This document shows positions 52,391 through 61,076 of a DNA stretch of 64,000 nucleotides, piece by piece (positions within the stretch are counted from its first letter, which is position 1; each line of letters opens with the position of its first letter). The stretch is from the NCBI GenBank assembly GCA_964418565.1, contig CAYQMB010000003.1, positions 7,986-71,985 on the forward strand, given 5' to 3'. Source of the stretch: JAQIBY01 sp964418565 (GTDB taxonomy: Bacteria; Bacteroidota; Bacteroidia; Bacteroidales; ML635J-15). The translations under genes and the position numbers were made by a program. The notes beneath the pieces are model-generated. The model was not told where the DNA came from. It did no database searches and worked only from the letters and a program-made list of their open reading frames with translations.

Positions 52391-52732
52391 CTCATCCTCC
52401 GACTCAAAGTCGGGGGATGAGTAAGGCCTTAGCAGCAGCACCAGTTCCGGGTTTATCGCTAAGCGAGAGCTGCATGCGAGTGAAACATTAGGTGTGACAG
52501 GCACAGACAGCTTTATCATTCAACCCTTTCAGGGTTGTGGAGCGGGTCGGGGCTGAAACACCACCGGTTTCACCGGAGGTTATTGATATTGAAGCCCTTC
52601 GGGCTTCTTTGCCCAGCAGCCCTGTGTTTTAGCGTCAGTGTCGCTCCAAGCGACTCCGACGCTATATGACGGCCGGTTTCCTCCACCTGATCTGCCGGGC
52701 TGACGGAAAAACCATGGGTTTCAACCCGTGGT
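52391..52732. repeat. cluster of at least six hairpins after guaA
   Basis: Successive palindromes: 52391-52421 (14-bp stem CTCATCCTCCGACT, loop CAA), 52521-52537 (CAACCCT/AGGGTTG, loop TTC), 52561-52579 (CCACCGGT around TTC), 52591-52607 (GAAGCCC/GGGCTTC, loop TTC), 52631-52663 (AGCGTC...GACGCT with inner SGCG stem and mismatches) and 52711-52732 (ACCATGGGTT/AACCCGTGGT, loop TC, one G-U). Most have TTC or TC loops. No coding potential. The first may end guaA transcription, but it has no T-run. Similar hairpin strings occur between genes in other Bacteroidota, from memory; their function is unknown. Confidence 0.75.
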
Positions 52733-52795
52733 TATGACAACAAACCCACCCAGATAGCTTTTGGCGGAAAATTTGCCTTTTCTGCAAATTTTGTG

Positions 52796-52903
52796 ACAAA
52801 AGCGGCATGTTTAACCAAAAATGGTGCCTGTCCGGCTATCGACAGAACAAAAGCGGCATGTTTGACCAAATCCGGCTATCGACGGAACAAAAGCGGATTC
52901 CGG
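52796..52903. repeat. imperfect tandem repeat (ACAAAAGCGG... units)
   Basis: Units start at 52796, 52847 and 52887 with ACAAAAGCGG. The first two share GCGGCATGTTT, ACCAAA and TCCGGCTATCGAC and differ by an 11-base insertion; the third is partial (GCGGATTCCGG). An inverted repeat AAAATTTGC/GCAAATTTT lies just before (about 52768-52792). The array abuts the palindromic element at 52906. Confidence 0.75.
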
Positions 52904-52905
52904 AA

Positions 52906-53046
52906 CTGCGTGAGGGATAGAAGCGGTACCCCACAGTCCGCCTCCCGGCGGGCGAGGAGCCTGCCTGCCGGTTCACCAGCCGAGGCTGGCAGGCAGGTAC
53001 AAGCGGATAGCCCGACCCGCCGGAGGTACGGAGGCGGGGCACGCCC
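52906..53046. repeat. dispersed palindromic element, copy 2
   Basis: It begins TGCGTGAGGGATAGAAGCGG and ends GGGGCACGCCC. It includes TACCCCACA, a CCTGCCTGCC / GGCAGGCAGG inverted repeat (about 52960-52999), and a GC-rich outer arm (CCGCCTCCCGGCGGG pairing with CCGCCGGAGG...GGAGGCGGGG), so it can fold into a long branched hairpin. The first ~70 bases match copy 3 (63627-63720) closely. Confidence 0.8.
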
Positions 53047-53142
53047 AAAACTGTATTCAAAATATTCATTTTCCAAATCATGATAAGCGCCCCCCATTTT
53101 TCAGATTTTCTTTGTTTATTTGCAGCGGATTTTAAACACACC

Positions 53143-54432
53143 ATGATGAGCATCTGGTCTGATCTCAGACAAGAGGAAAAGAAAAGTTTTTGGCTGCATC
53201 TGCTGTTTTCAGCTTTTGAAGGCATACTGGTGGGTGGCATTCTGCTCAACGAGTTTGTGTTCCTTAAATCCATGCATGGAAAAGAATTTCAGCTCAGCGG
53301 TTTGTTCGTAATCACCATTGCCGTTTACATTTTGCTGATATTTTTCAACGAGTTCATCCGCCGTACCGAACGAAAACGTGTGATGCTGCGCTGGGTGGCT
53401 ATTGTAACCCGTCTGCCGCTGTTTCTTTTTCTGCTTTTCCCGGTGGAACCCGAAGCCTATGAAAACACAGCCATCTGGCAATTTGCCTTTCTTGGCCTGT
53501 TTTTGATTTACTACCTCGGAGTTGTGGTCATTCATCCCACCATCAATCTGCTGCTTAAGCACAATTACCGCGATGAGCACATGGCAAAACTCTATGCCTG
53601 GGCTACCACCATACAAAAACTCCTGGCTCTGGTAACGGCTTTCGGACTGGGTATCATTCTGGATGCGGATTATTACGCTTTCCGCTTCACCTATCCGGTG
53701 ATGGCTGTGGCCGGTGTGCTGAGCGTGTATTTCCTGTCCATGATTCCTTACACACCGGTCAAAAAGACCTTCAAACGCTCGTTTATCACTGCTGTTGGAG
53801 ACTCCATGAAGCGAATGGGCAACATCCTGCTTAAAAACCGGCCTTACCGTGATTTTGAAATCGGCTTTATGCTCTATGGCTTTGCTTTTATGTTTACCGT
53901 GACAGTGATTACCTTATACCTTGAAAACGAGCTGCATTTGAGCTATACAAGCGTTGCTTTCTACAAAAACACCGGCAATGTCGTTCTGCTGGTGATGATG
54001 CCCATTTTTGGCGGGGTGCTTGGCAGGCTCGATCCACGGAAATTTGCCCAGATATCCTACAGTTTCATGTTTCTGTACATCTTTTTTGTGGCACTCAGCG
54101 AATTTGTACCCCTCTCGTTTCATTGGCTGCAGCTTGATATCTTTTTGATGGTATTTATCGGCTTTATTTTCTTCGGATTGTTCCAGTCTGCCATGAACCT
54201 TCAGTTCAACATCGGCTCAGCTTTTTTTGCCAAAAATTCTGATGATGCCGGTGATTATCAGGCGGTACATTTGTCTTTGGTTGGTTTCCGCGGTCTGTTT
54301 GCTCCCTTTGTAGGAGTGGCGCTGTACCGCTGGCTCGGCTATTTTCCCACTTTTATGATTTCCTGCGGCAGCCTGCTGATAGCCATCATTTACATGCAAA
54401 TTTCTTACAATCGTTTTGTTTTAAAAAAGTAA
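53143..54432 (+). CDS. MFS-like multi-pass transporter
   Basis: 429 residues from the ATG at 53143 (MMSIWSDLRQEEKKSFWLHL); the following ATG at 53146 is equally possible. A near-consensus -7 box (TTTATTTG, 53115-53122) lies in the longer frame that opens at 53080, which argues against it. About twelve membrane helices are visible, with a charged central loop (TPVKKTFKRSFITAVGDSMKRMGNILLKNRPYRDFEIGF) as in MFS proteins. No substrate motif is clear; N-terminal residues differ from sugar or drug families. Monocistronic. Confidence 0.8.
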   Translation: MMSIWSDLRQEEKKSFWLHLLFSAFEGILVGGILLNEFVFLKSMHGKEFQLSGLFVITIAVYILLIFFNEFIRRTERKRVMLRWVAIVTRLPLFLFLLFPVEPEAYENTAIWQFAFLGLFLIYYLGVVVIHPTINLLLKHNYRDEHMAKLYAWATTIQKLLALVTAFGLGIILDADYYAFRFTYPVMAVAGVLSVYFLSMIPYTPVKKTFKRSFITAVGDSMKRMGNILLKNRPYRDFEIGFMLYGFAFMFTVTVITLYLENELHLSYTSVAFYKNTGNVVLLVMMPIFGGVLGRLDPRKFAQISYSFMFLYIFFVALSEFVPLSFHWLQLDIFLMVFIGFIFFGLFQSAMNLQFNIGSAFFAKNSDDAGDYQAVHLSLVGFRGLFAPFVGVALYRWLGYFPTFMISCGSLLIAIIYMQISYNRFVLKK

Positions 54433-54631
54433 CAATCCCTGGATAACACCGATTACCACAAAAAGCAAAACACTGGAGATGCACAGGCTGAAAAAAACCT
54501 GTTAAAATAAAATGATACAAATGTCAGTATGTTAGGCAATAATATAACTATAGGAATCCATAACTTCATAAGTTAAACCTTTTGAACTAAAGTGCATCAA
54601 AAGATACAAGCAACCGAAATAAGGAAAAATT

Positions 54632-55108
54632 ATGAAAACAAAAGCAATTTTTACAATTATGGCGTTTCTGCTGGTCGGATTTTCTTCATGCAGGAATGCT
54701 CCGGAAAACAATACCAGTGAAAAATATTATTTCAGCAAAACGGTTGAAGGCAATTTCGAAGATGTAACTGCCAAAGTTAAGGCTTTGCTAAAAGAAGAAG
54801 GTTTTGGTGTTATTACAGAAATTGATATGGTAGAAAAACTCTCTGATAAACTTGAAGAGGTTGATATGCAACCATACCGTATTTTAGGTGTCTGCAACGC
54901 AAAATATGCCTATGCTACCATACAGGAAGAAGAAAATATTGGCTTATTTCTTCCGTGCAAAATAATAATTAAACAGGTGGACAACAATAAAATTGAGGTA
55001 GTTACTGTTAATACCGAAAACTTGATGCAGATGTTTGAAAATGAGGAGCTATTTGATATTGCTGCCAAAGTGAATACCAAATTCAAAAAAGTCCTCAAAA
55101 AGCTGTAA
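54632..55108 (+). CDS. DUF302-domain lipoprotein
   Basis: 158 residues. Signal sequence with FSSC lipobox (Cys about residue 20). The domain FSKTVEGNFEDVTAKVKALLKEEGFGVITEIDM, YRILGVCNAKYAYATIQEEENIGLFLPCKIIIKQ and ENLMQMFENEELFDIAAKVNTKFKKVLKKL matches DUF302, a small alpha/beta fold of unknown function widespread in bacteria and archaea. Periplasmic lipoprotein form. Monocistronic. Confidence 0.9.
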   Translation: MKTKAIFTIMAFLLVGFSSCRNAPENNTSEKYYFSKTVEGNFEDVTAKVKALLKEEGFGVITEIDMVEKLSDKLEEVDMQPYRILGVCNAKYAYATIQEEENIGLFLPCKIIIKQVDNNKIEVVTVNTENLMQMFENEELFDIAAKVNTKFKKVLKKL

Positions 55109-55644
55109 CAGAAGAACAGTATAAGGAGTTTGCAAATTCCCGGTTGCCACTTATTTACAAGTTGCAACATATTCATATTTCCGCAATGTAATAACGCAAG
55201 ACCTTGACAGGTGATTTTATTCAAACAGGTGGTTTCATGTTGAAAAAATGATGTTTTATGGGGATGTGGGCGGTCTGCTTTTTTCATCCAGAGAATCAAG
55301 AAAGTCCGGAACGTTCGTAAACGTTAAAAAATCCGCCAGCCCCTGCCCGCCGATATTATTTTAAATGGTTGGCAGGCTGGCACTTGCCACCCACCGCAGG
55401 GAGCAGCGGGGCAAATTCTGGCAGAATCCGGAAATACAACCAAACCAGAATCAAAGTTTCGTAAATACTTGTTGTTGTTTGTCGTTCATTTGTGAATTAC
55501 GAAACGGATATAGTAACAACAAAGCTTGTGTTAGTGTGCTATTACGTGTGCTTTATATGCCGGATGTAAGAGTCAGATTGACTGTGATTTAGTTTAGAAT
55601 TGTTATAAATTCACAACTGCCATCGATTTTGTAATTTTTAAAAT
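55109..55644. other. intergenic region with a degenerate palindromic segment
   Basis: About 540 bases without a supported gene. Near 55335-55412 a GC-rich stretch holds GCCAGCCCCTGCC and GGCAGGCTGGC as an imperfect inverted repeat, followed by a CGCAGGGAGCAGCGGGG-type hairpin. It may be a decayed relative of the elements at 52906 and 63627, but the diagnostic ends are missing. The short open frame at 55365-55592 crosses this segment and has no start context. Confidence 0.45.
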
Positions 55645-55652
55645 TATATTTG
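55645..55652 (+). promoter_or_regulatory. TAnnTTTG -7 box for the symporter operon
   Basis: TATATTTG, 60 bases before the ATG at 55713; leader of about 55 nt. It is the only consensus box in the upstream gap. Confidence 0.6.
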
Positions 55653-55712
55653 TTTCCAATAGACAGGTAAAACTTTTAAAACTTAATTAAACTTAACTTA
55701 ATCATTTATTCT

Positions 55713-56465
55713 ATGGAACAGAAGAAAGAGGATTATCGCATTAGTTTTTTTAAGCCTACAAATGCACAAACCAGAGCGAATCGCAATATGGTTTTGTGGC
55801 TTTTATTGGTGTGGGTACTTGCCGTTTTTGGCTTTCACATTGTTTTGAAAATCATTGAAAAACCTACGCCTGAGCCGGCTTTGTTAACCTACGATATGAT
55901 AAAGGATGATGTTTATCAGGGCTCTGCTGACCTTGAGACATATGAGAAGTATGCAGCAGTTCAATTGCAGGTATTAAGCAAGGTGTTTATTTCTCCTGAT
56001 GATCATGACGTGTTGCAAAAAGCCTTTAACTGGGCAGTCTTTAAAAAGCTTGACAAAGACGAAGCCTACAGCTTGAAATCAGAAATTGGAATTTTTGAAA
56101 GCATTGAATCTGAAACCACCGACATAACAGACCCGGATTATCAGGAAGCCAAGGCTCATTTAAGAGAAGTGGCTGCTCCCGTGTTGGGGCTTGAGATTAA
56201 TGATATTCTTACAAGAACACTTCCTTTTGAGTTATCTTCAGACTATTCACAAAACCTGACTGAAGATGATATCAATGCGTTGGAAGGAGTTTTGGATAAA
56301 TATCTGATTCATAATGAATCCGTACTTACGAATATGACCGTTCTGGGATTCCCCTTCCATTATTTCTACACGGCAGTTTTTCTGCTTGTTCTGTTTGTTT
56401 TCTTGTGTCTGGTATACTGCGTTCGCACAGACAGGCTGAACAAAAAGTACGGCATTGAGCAATAA
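55713..56465 (+). CDS. DUF4212-like small symporter subunit with a large inserted domain
   Basis: 250 residues. The first helix (about 27-48, ANRNMVLWLLLVWVLAVFGFHIVL) and last helix (about 212-237, FPFHYFYTAVFLLVLFVFLCLVYC followed by RTDRLNKKYGIE) match the two helices of the DUF4212 sodium/substrate symporter small subunit, usually only 80-110 residues long. Between them lies an extra region of about 155 residues, acidic and mostly helical, containing ITDPDYQEAKAHLREVAAPVLGLEINDILTRTLPFELSSDYSQNL. By the usual topology the insert is extracytoplasmic. It precedes the large symporter subunit by 34 bp, the standard gene order for this pair. Assignment of the helices is from memory of the family. 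Confidence 0.75.
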   Translation: MEQKKEDYRISFFKPTNAQTRANRNMVLWLLLVWVLAVFGFHIVLKIIEKPTPEPALLTYDMIKDDVYQGSADLETYEKYAAVQLQVLSKVFISPDDHDVLQKAFNWAVFKKLDKDEAYSLKSEIGIFESIESETTDITDPDYQEAKAHLREVAAPVLGLEINDILTRTLPFELSSDYSQNLTEDDINALEGVLDKYLIHNESVLTNMTVLGFPFHYFYTAVFLLVLFVFLCLVYCVRTDRLNKKYGIEQ

Positions 56466-56499
56466 TTAAGTCATTTAAATCAATTGAAAAACCATTATT

Positions 56500-58173
56500 A
56501 TGAAAAAGATATTGTCATTAATAGCATTATTATTGGGGTCTTCAGCAATGTTGCATGCGGCTAACGCTGCAACAGATCTTGAAGGTGGTTTTAAAACCGG
56601 GCCAGCCATAATCATGATCGTAATTCTTATTGTTTTTATCATGGTGGGCATCCTGTTTAAGGCTAAAAATACCACAGATTACTACGCGGCAGGTAGAAGT
56701 ATTTCCAGGGTTGGCTCCGGAATGGCCATTGCCAGTAACTGGATGAGTGCAGCTTCATTCCTTGGTATGGCTGCTCTGATGTACGGCAGTGGATATCATG
56801 GTTTAGCCTATGTGGTAGGCTGGACAGGCGGTTATGTGCTTCTGCTGATACTGATGGCCGGGCAGATCAGAAAATACGGTAAATACACAGCGGCCGATTT
56901 CATAGGTGACAGGTATTATTCAAGAACACTGCGGGCCGTTAGTGCCATTATTGCCATTCTTATTTCCATTGCCTATTGTGTCGGGCAGTTTGGAGGCATT
57001 GGCCTTCTTTTTAAATGGATCATGGGAGTAGATTATTGGCTTGCTGTGGTTATCGGTGGTACCGTTGTCCTGTCTTACACTCTGATTTCAGGTATGCTGG
57101 GTGTGACAAAAAACATGCAGGTGCAATATGTCATTATCATTATTTCTTTCCTGATACCGCTGTTTATCATTACGTACAAATTTGATTATTTCTGGTTAAT
57201 ACCACAAATTGGATATGGCTCAGTTGTATCGGATGTTGTTGCCGGAATACCCCTGGCCGATACTGCCGAACTGGTCAACAAATACGGACACCAATATGCC
57301 TCTGTTGCCATGCCCGAATTTGCAATGCCATGGGATACAGCTACAGGTTCTACATTTTTTCAATGGATTGCCATTGCTTTTTCACTGATGATCGGAACAG
57401 CAGGTTTACCGCATGTGTTGCAGCGTTTTTATGTGGTGCCGAATCCCAGAGATGCCAGATGGTCTGTGGTGTGGGGACTATTCTTTATTTGTATTCTGTA
57501 CTGGAGTGCTCCGGTGTATTCCGTCTTCGGGAAAATCCTCTCTGCACATCCTGAAATCGGGATGCTTGAAAAAGATGCCATCGTGGTATATACTGCACAG
57601 CTTGGAAATATTCATCCGCTCATTGTCGGATTCCTTGCTGCCGGTGGTGTATCTGCGGCATTTTCAACCACATCCGGACTCCTCATTGCAGGATCGTCTG
57701 CATTTGCTCACGATTTGTATGTCAAAGTATTCAGACCTGATTCATCACCAAAAACACAGCTACGAATGGCTCGTTATGGCACTGTCCTGATGGCAATAAT
57801 TGTTGGAGCAATTGCCCTTTTAAAACTTGCCTTAATCGGACAACTTGTGGCTGTGGCCTTCTCGCTTGCCGGTTGTACCATTTTCCCCCTGTTTTTGCTG
57901 GGAATCTGGTGGAGTGGCTCAAACCGGCAGGGTGCAATTGCAGGATTAATTGCAGGTGGAATCGTCTCGCTGATTGCCATCGCTTATTTCGTTGCCGGCA
58001 CACAGGGTGTTCAACTGCCTTTCCATGAATTTGTCGATTATTACCTTGGCGCATGGTACTTTGGCATCTTCGGAGCGCCAATTGCTATCATTACCCATAT
58101 CATTGTTTCCAAACTTACACCGGAAACACCACTGGAAATCCGCAAATTTCTCATCAATTCAGTTCACTCATAA
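56500..58173 (+). CDS. sodium:solute symporter, VC_2705 subfamily (ActP-like)
   Basis: 557 residues with about 13 membrane helices after a signal-like first segment. Motifs: TTDYYAAGRSISRVGSGMAIASNWMSAASFLGMAALMY, GGYVLLLILMAGQIRKYGKYTAADFIGDRYYSRTLR, GTAGLPHVLQRFYVV and VGFLAAGGVSAAFSTTSGLLIAGSSAFAHDLY (sodium-site region), typical of the acetate/monocarboxylate branch that pairs with a DUF4212 small subunit. Predicted role is Na+-driven uptake of a small carboxylate such as acetate; the substrate is inferred. Its stop overlaps the start of the TPR gene (TAATG). Confidence 0.93.
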   Translation: MKKILSLIALLLGSSAMLHAANAATDLEGGFKTGPAIIMIVILIVFIMVGILFKAKNTTDYYAAGRSISRVGSGMAIASNWMSAASFLGMAALMYGSGYHGLAYVVGWTGGYVLLLILMAGQIRKYGKYTAADFIGDRYYSRTLRAVSAIIAILISIAYCVGQFGGIGLLFKWIMGVDYWLAVVIGGTVVLSYTLISGMLGVTKNMQVQYVIIIISFLIPLFIITYKFDYFWLIPQIGYGSVVSDVVAGIPLADTAELVNKYGHQYASVAMPEFAMPWDTATGSTFFQWIAIAFSLMIGTAGLPHVLQRFYVVPNPRDARWSVVWGLFFICILYWSAPVYSVFGKILSAHPEIGMLEKDAIVVYTAQLGNIHPLIVGFLAAGGVSAAFSTTSGLLIAGSSAFAHDLYVKVFRPDSSPKTQLRMARYGTVLMAIIVGAIALLKLALIGQLVAVAFSLAGCTIFPLFLLGIWWSGSNRQGAIAGLIAGGIVSLIAIAYFVAGTQGVQLPFHEFVDYYLGAWYFGIFGAPIAIITHIIVSKLTPETPLEIRKFLINSVHS

Positions 58174-58964
58174 TGGGGATTTTACAAAATAAAAATTCAA
58201 GGGTCATCATATTCATTATGGTGATCCTTGTTGCTGCAGGATTGTTTGTTTCAAAGGTGTATTATCAAAACATCAATGAATCTATAGACCCGCGGATCGT
58301 TGAAGCCCGCAAACTGTATGAAGAATACAATGCTTATGCTGAAAACAACAACTTTGATGCTATATTCGGGCTGCTGGATTCAGTTGAAAGTATATATTCA
58401 GGAATCGGGCATTATCAGAATTCATTTGAAATGGGCGTAACGGCAAATAACCGTGCTGCCGTATACCTGACACTGGCAATGCATCAGGACAGCATTGAGC
58501 TGCCGGAAAACTCAGAATACCTGCTTGAATACTCCAGGGATAGCTTGCTTGGCATAGCGGAGCATCACCTCCATACTGCCATCAGTATTTATCAAAACTG
58601 GCGAGAAAACTACAAAGACCTGTCAAGAAAAGAGTGTAAGAAAGTGATAACATCAGATTTCCTGAACGGGCTTGAAGGTTACAGTCAGGACGATCAAGAT
58701 AAATACCTGGAAAACAGGCTGGCTGTCTTTATGGACAATCAGGTTGAGATTGACCGCAGGCTCTCAGTGAGCTATACCAACCTGGGTGTGATATACCGGC
58801 TGCGGGATAATTATGATGAAGCAATTGATGCTTATGCTAAGGCCATTGATCTGTGGGATAGAAATTTAACAGCCGAAAATAATTTGAATGTTTTGCTTGG
58901 CAGGCCGAAAAAGAAACAGAATTTTATTCAAAAACTATTCCCTCCGGATAGAGATAATGAATGA
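58173..58964 (+). CDS. membrane-anchored TPR protein in the symporter operon
   Basis: 263 residues from the ATG at 58173, which shares a base with the symporter stop; the longer frame from 58053 lies inside the symporter. One N-terminal membrane helix (about 11-27) anchors an extracytoplasmic helical domain. NNRAAVYLTLAMHQDSIELPEN and, near the end, SVSYTNLGVIYRLRDNYDEAIDAYAKAIDLWDRNLTAENNLNVLL are TPR-like repeats. A protein-interaction role with the symporter or porin is inferred. 22 bp separates it from the next gene. Confidence 0.8.
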   Translation: MGILQNKNSRVIIFIMVILVAAGLFVSKVYYQNINESIDPRIVEARKLYEEYNAYAENNNFDAIFGLLDSVESIYSGIGHYQNSFEMGVTANNRAAVYLTLAMHQDSIELPENSEYLLEYSRDSLLGIAEHHLHTAISIYQNWRENYKDLSRKECKKVITSDFLNGLEGYSQDDQDKYLENRLAVFMDNQVEIDRRLSVSYTNLGVIYRLRDNYDEAIDAYAKAIDLWDRNLTAENNLNVLLGRPKKKQNFIQKLFPPDRDNE

Positions 58965-58986
58965 TAAACCTTAAAAACCTATAATC

Positions 58987-60267
58987 GTGAAAAAAAACGG
59001 ACTAATTTTATTCTTTGTTGTGTTAATGTGCATTCCTGTTGCAACCAAAGCACAGGATGATAATGAAAAACAAAATTTCGGATTAAGCTGGTCAGGATTT
59101 GTTAAAAATGATTTCTTTTTTGATTCAAGACAGACGGTCGCTGCACGCGAAGGCCATTTTTTACTGTATCCGATGCCTGTAAGTGAAGATTTGGATGGCA
59201 ATGATATCAATGCAAACGGAAGCCTGAACTTTTTGTCCATACAATCGCGGCTCAGAGCCAAAATTTCCGGTCCGGATGCCTTTGGAGCAAAAACATCCGG
59301 CTTAATCGAAGGAGCATTTTTTGGACATACCAATCCGGATATTAACGGATTCAGACTTCGGCATGCCTTTGTGAAACTCGACTGGACCAATACACAGTTG
59401 CTTTTTGGTCAGTACTGGCACATGATGTTCGTACCGGAATGTTTCCCGGGAACGGTGTCTTTTAATACTGGTGTGCCGTTTCAGTATTTTAGCCGAAACC
59501 CTCAAATCAGAATCACGCAGAAAGCCGGCGATATGCTCAAAATATCACTGGCAGCAGCAACACAGCGCGATTTTGCAAGTCCGGGCGGTTATGCTAGCCT
59601 TAGCAATTCAATGACACCGGATATGCAACTGCAGTTCCAATTGTCGCCTTCAGAAGCATTTCTGGTGGGTGTTACGGGAGGCTATAAAACACTATTGCCT
59701 CGCCTCCAAACCGACAATGCTTATGAAGCAGAAAATTTGGTAAGCTCCTTTACCAGCAATGCATTTATTCGTGTGAAAACAAAGCCTGTTACCTTTAAAG
59801 TGCAGGGTATTTTTGCTCAAAATGCTTATGATGGCCTTATGATAGGAGGATTTGCAGTCAAAGACATTGTTGATCCCGCTAAAGATTACAGAACATATAC
59901 ACCGGTTAATACGATGAGTGCATGGATGGATATCCATACCAATGGTAAAAAATGGCAGGCCGGAGTTTTTGCGGGCTACTCCCAAAATCTCGGCAGCGCT
60001 GATGAAATTGCCGATACCGTGTTCAGTTCAGGACTGCATGGCACCTATATGCGCGGTGCAAACATCGACTATTTATACCGCGTATCCCCCAGGGTTATTT
60101 TTAATGCCGGAAAATTCAGAATTGCAGGCGAATTTGAATACACGGCTGCAGCTTACGCTACAAGTGATGAGCTAGGCATCATTAACAGGGATGAATATGG
60201 AAAAATTACAGATTCTGAAATAGTTGCAAATTACAGGATTTTAATGTCTGTGTATTATTTCTTTTAA
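58987..60267 (+). CDS. outer-membrane beta-barrel channel candidate
   Basis: 426 residues with a signal peptide ending at KAQ. The mature protein alternates hydrophobic and polar residues throughout, with repeated aromatic strand ends, and finishes with ILMSVYYFF, a C-terminal Phe as required by the BAM machinery. LSWSGFVKNDFFFDSRQTVAAREGHFLLYP near the start and SRLRAKISGPDAFGAKTSGLIEGAFFG recall DcaP-like or phosphate-selective-porin-like barrels, without a firm family match. In this operon it may let the symporter's substrate cross the outer membrane. Confidence 0.75.
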   Translation: MKKNGLILFFVVLMCIPVATKAQDDNEKQNFGLSWSGFVKNDFFFDSRQTVAAREGHFLLYPMPVSEDLDGNDINANGSLNFLSIQSRLRAKISGPDAFGAKTSGLIEGAFFGHTNPDINGFRLRHAFVKLDWTNTQLLFGQYWHMMFVPECFPGTVSFNTGVPFQYFSRNPQIRITQKAGDMLKISLAAATQRDFASPGGYASLSNSMTPDMQLQFQLSPSEAFLVGVTGGYKTLLPRLQTDNAYEAENLVSSFTSNAFIRVKTKPVTFKVQGIFAQNAYDGLMIGGFAVKDIVDPAKDYRTYTPVNTMSAWMDIHTNGKKWQAGVFAGYSQNLGSADEIADTVFSSGLHGTYMRGANIDYLYRVSPRVIFNAGKFRIAGEFEYTAAAYATSDELGIINRDEYGKITDSEIVANYRILMSVYYFF

Positions 60268-60318
60268 TTTGTGTAGGGATTTCCCGTACCTTGAACACTG
60301 GTTTAAACTGCTTAGGGC

Positions 60319-61065
60319 ATGAAAGTAGCCTTTATTTCTGATATACATGAGGATGTGGTAAGCCTGAGTGTGGCGCTGAATAAAATTCGAAAACTCAGTG
60401 CAGATAAGATCATCTGCCTGGGGGATATAGCAGGCTATAACTTTAAATATTACGATTACCATCATACCCGCAATGCCAGTGAATGCCTGAAAATGCTGCG
60501 GGATAATTGCGACATAATTGTGCCCGGCAATCACGATTATCATGCCATAAAAAGAATCCCTGAAATCTCTCCCGGTTTCGATTTTCCACCGGAGTGGTAT
60601 GAACTAGATCATTTCAGGAAAAAGGAAATCGCAGACCGGCGCCTGTGGGATTACGATGATGCTGACCTTCACCCAAAATTGCGGAGTGAGGATGCAGATT
60701 TCCTTTCAAAACTGAATGAATATGAAATCCTCGAAACCGAGAATTATGATCTGTTGTTAAGTCATTATGTGTTTCCAAACCTTTCAGGTATGCTGGTGGA
60801 TTTCTACCGGAATCCTGAAGATTTCAATTTGCATTTTGATTTTATGCGCAAAAATAAGTGTATGGGTGCGGTTACAGGTCATGAGCATATGCCTGGCTTT
60901 TCCTGTGTCGGTGATAACAGGGTGCTGATTAAGGGAATGGGCAAAAAGCAGACTTGCTCAACACCCTTCATCTTAATGGCTCCATCTGTTGCTGATGGAC
61001 GGAATAAAAGCGGTTTCATGATTCTGGATACCATCACAAATAAAGCCATGTCTTATCGAATTTAA
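60319..61065 (+). CDS. calcineurin-like metallophosphoesterase
   Basis: 248 residues, no signal peptide, so cytoplasmic. Metal-ligand motifs in order: SDIHEDVVSL (DxH), CLGDIAGYN (GDxxG), VPGNHDYHAI (GNHD), LLSHYVFPN and VTGHEHMPGF (GHxH-type). The family hydrolyses phosphomonoesters, diesters or nucleotides; close YfcE/MPE-like proteins act on cyclic or dinucleotides. It is 51 bp after the barrel gene and 11 bp before the DUF294 nucleotidyltransferase gene, and could reverse a nucleotidyl modification; that is inference. Confidence 0.9.
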   Translation: MKVAFISDIHEDVVSLSVALNKIRKLSADKIICLGDIAGYNFKYYDYHHTRNASECLKMLRDNCDIIVPGNHDYHAIKRIPEISPGFDFPPEWYELDHFRKKEIADRRLWDYDDADLHPKLRSEDADFLSKLNEYEILETENYDLLLSHYVFPNLSGMLVDFYRNPEDFNLHFDFMRKNKCMGAVTGHEHMPGFSCVGDNRVLIKGMGKKQTCSTPFILMAPSVADGRNKSGFMILDTITNKAMSYRI

Positions 61066-61076
61066 GTTGTACCACT

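Noticed and set aside
52836..53273. Minus-strand frames across the repeat block
   Set aside because: They lie in GC-rich palindromic repeats and overlap the start of the transporter; the peptides are low-complexity.
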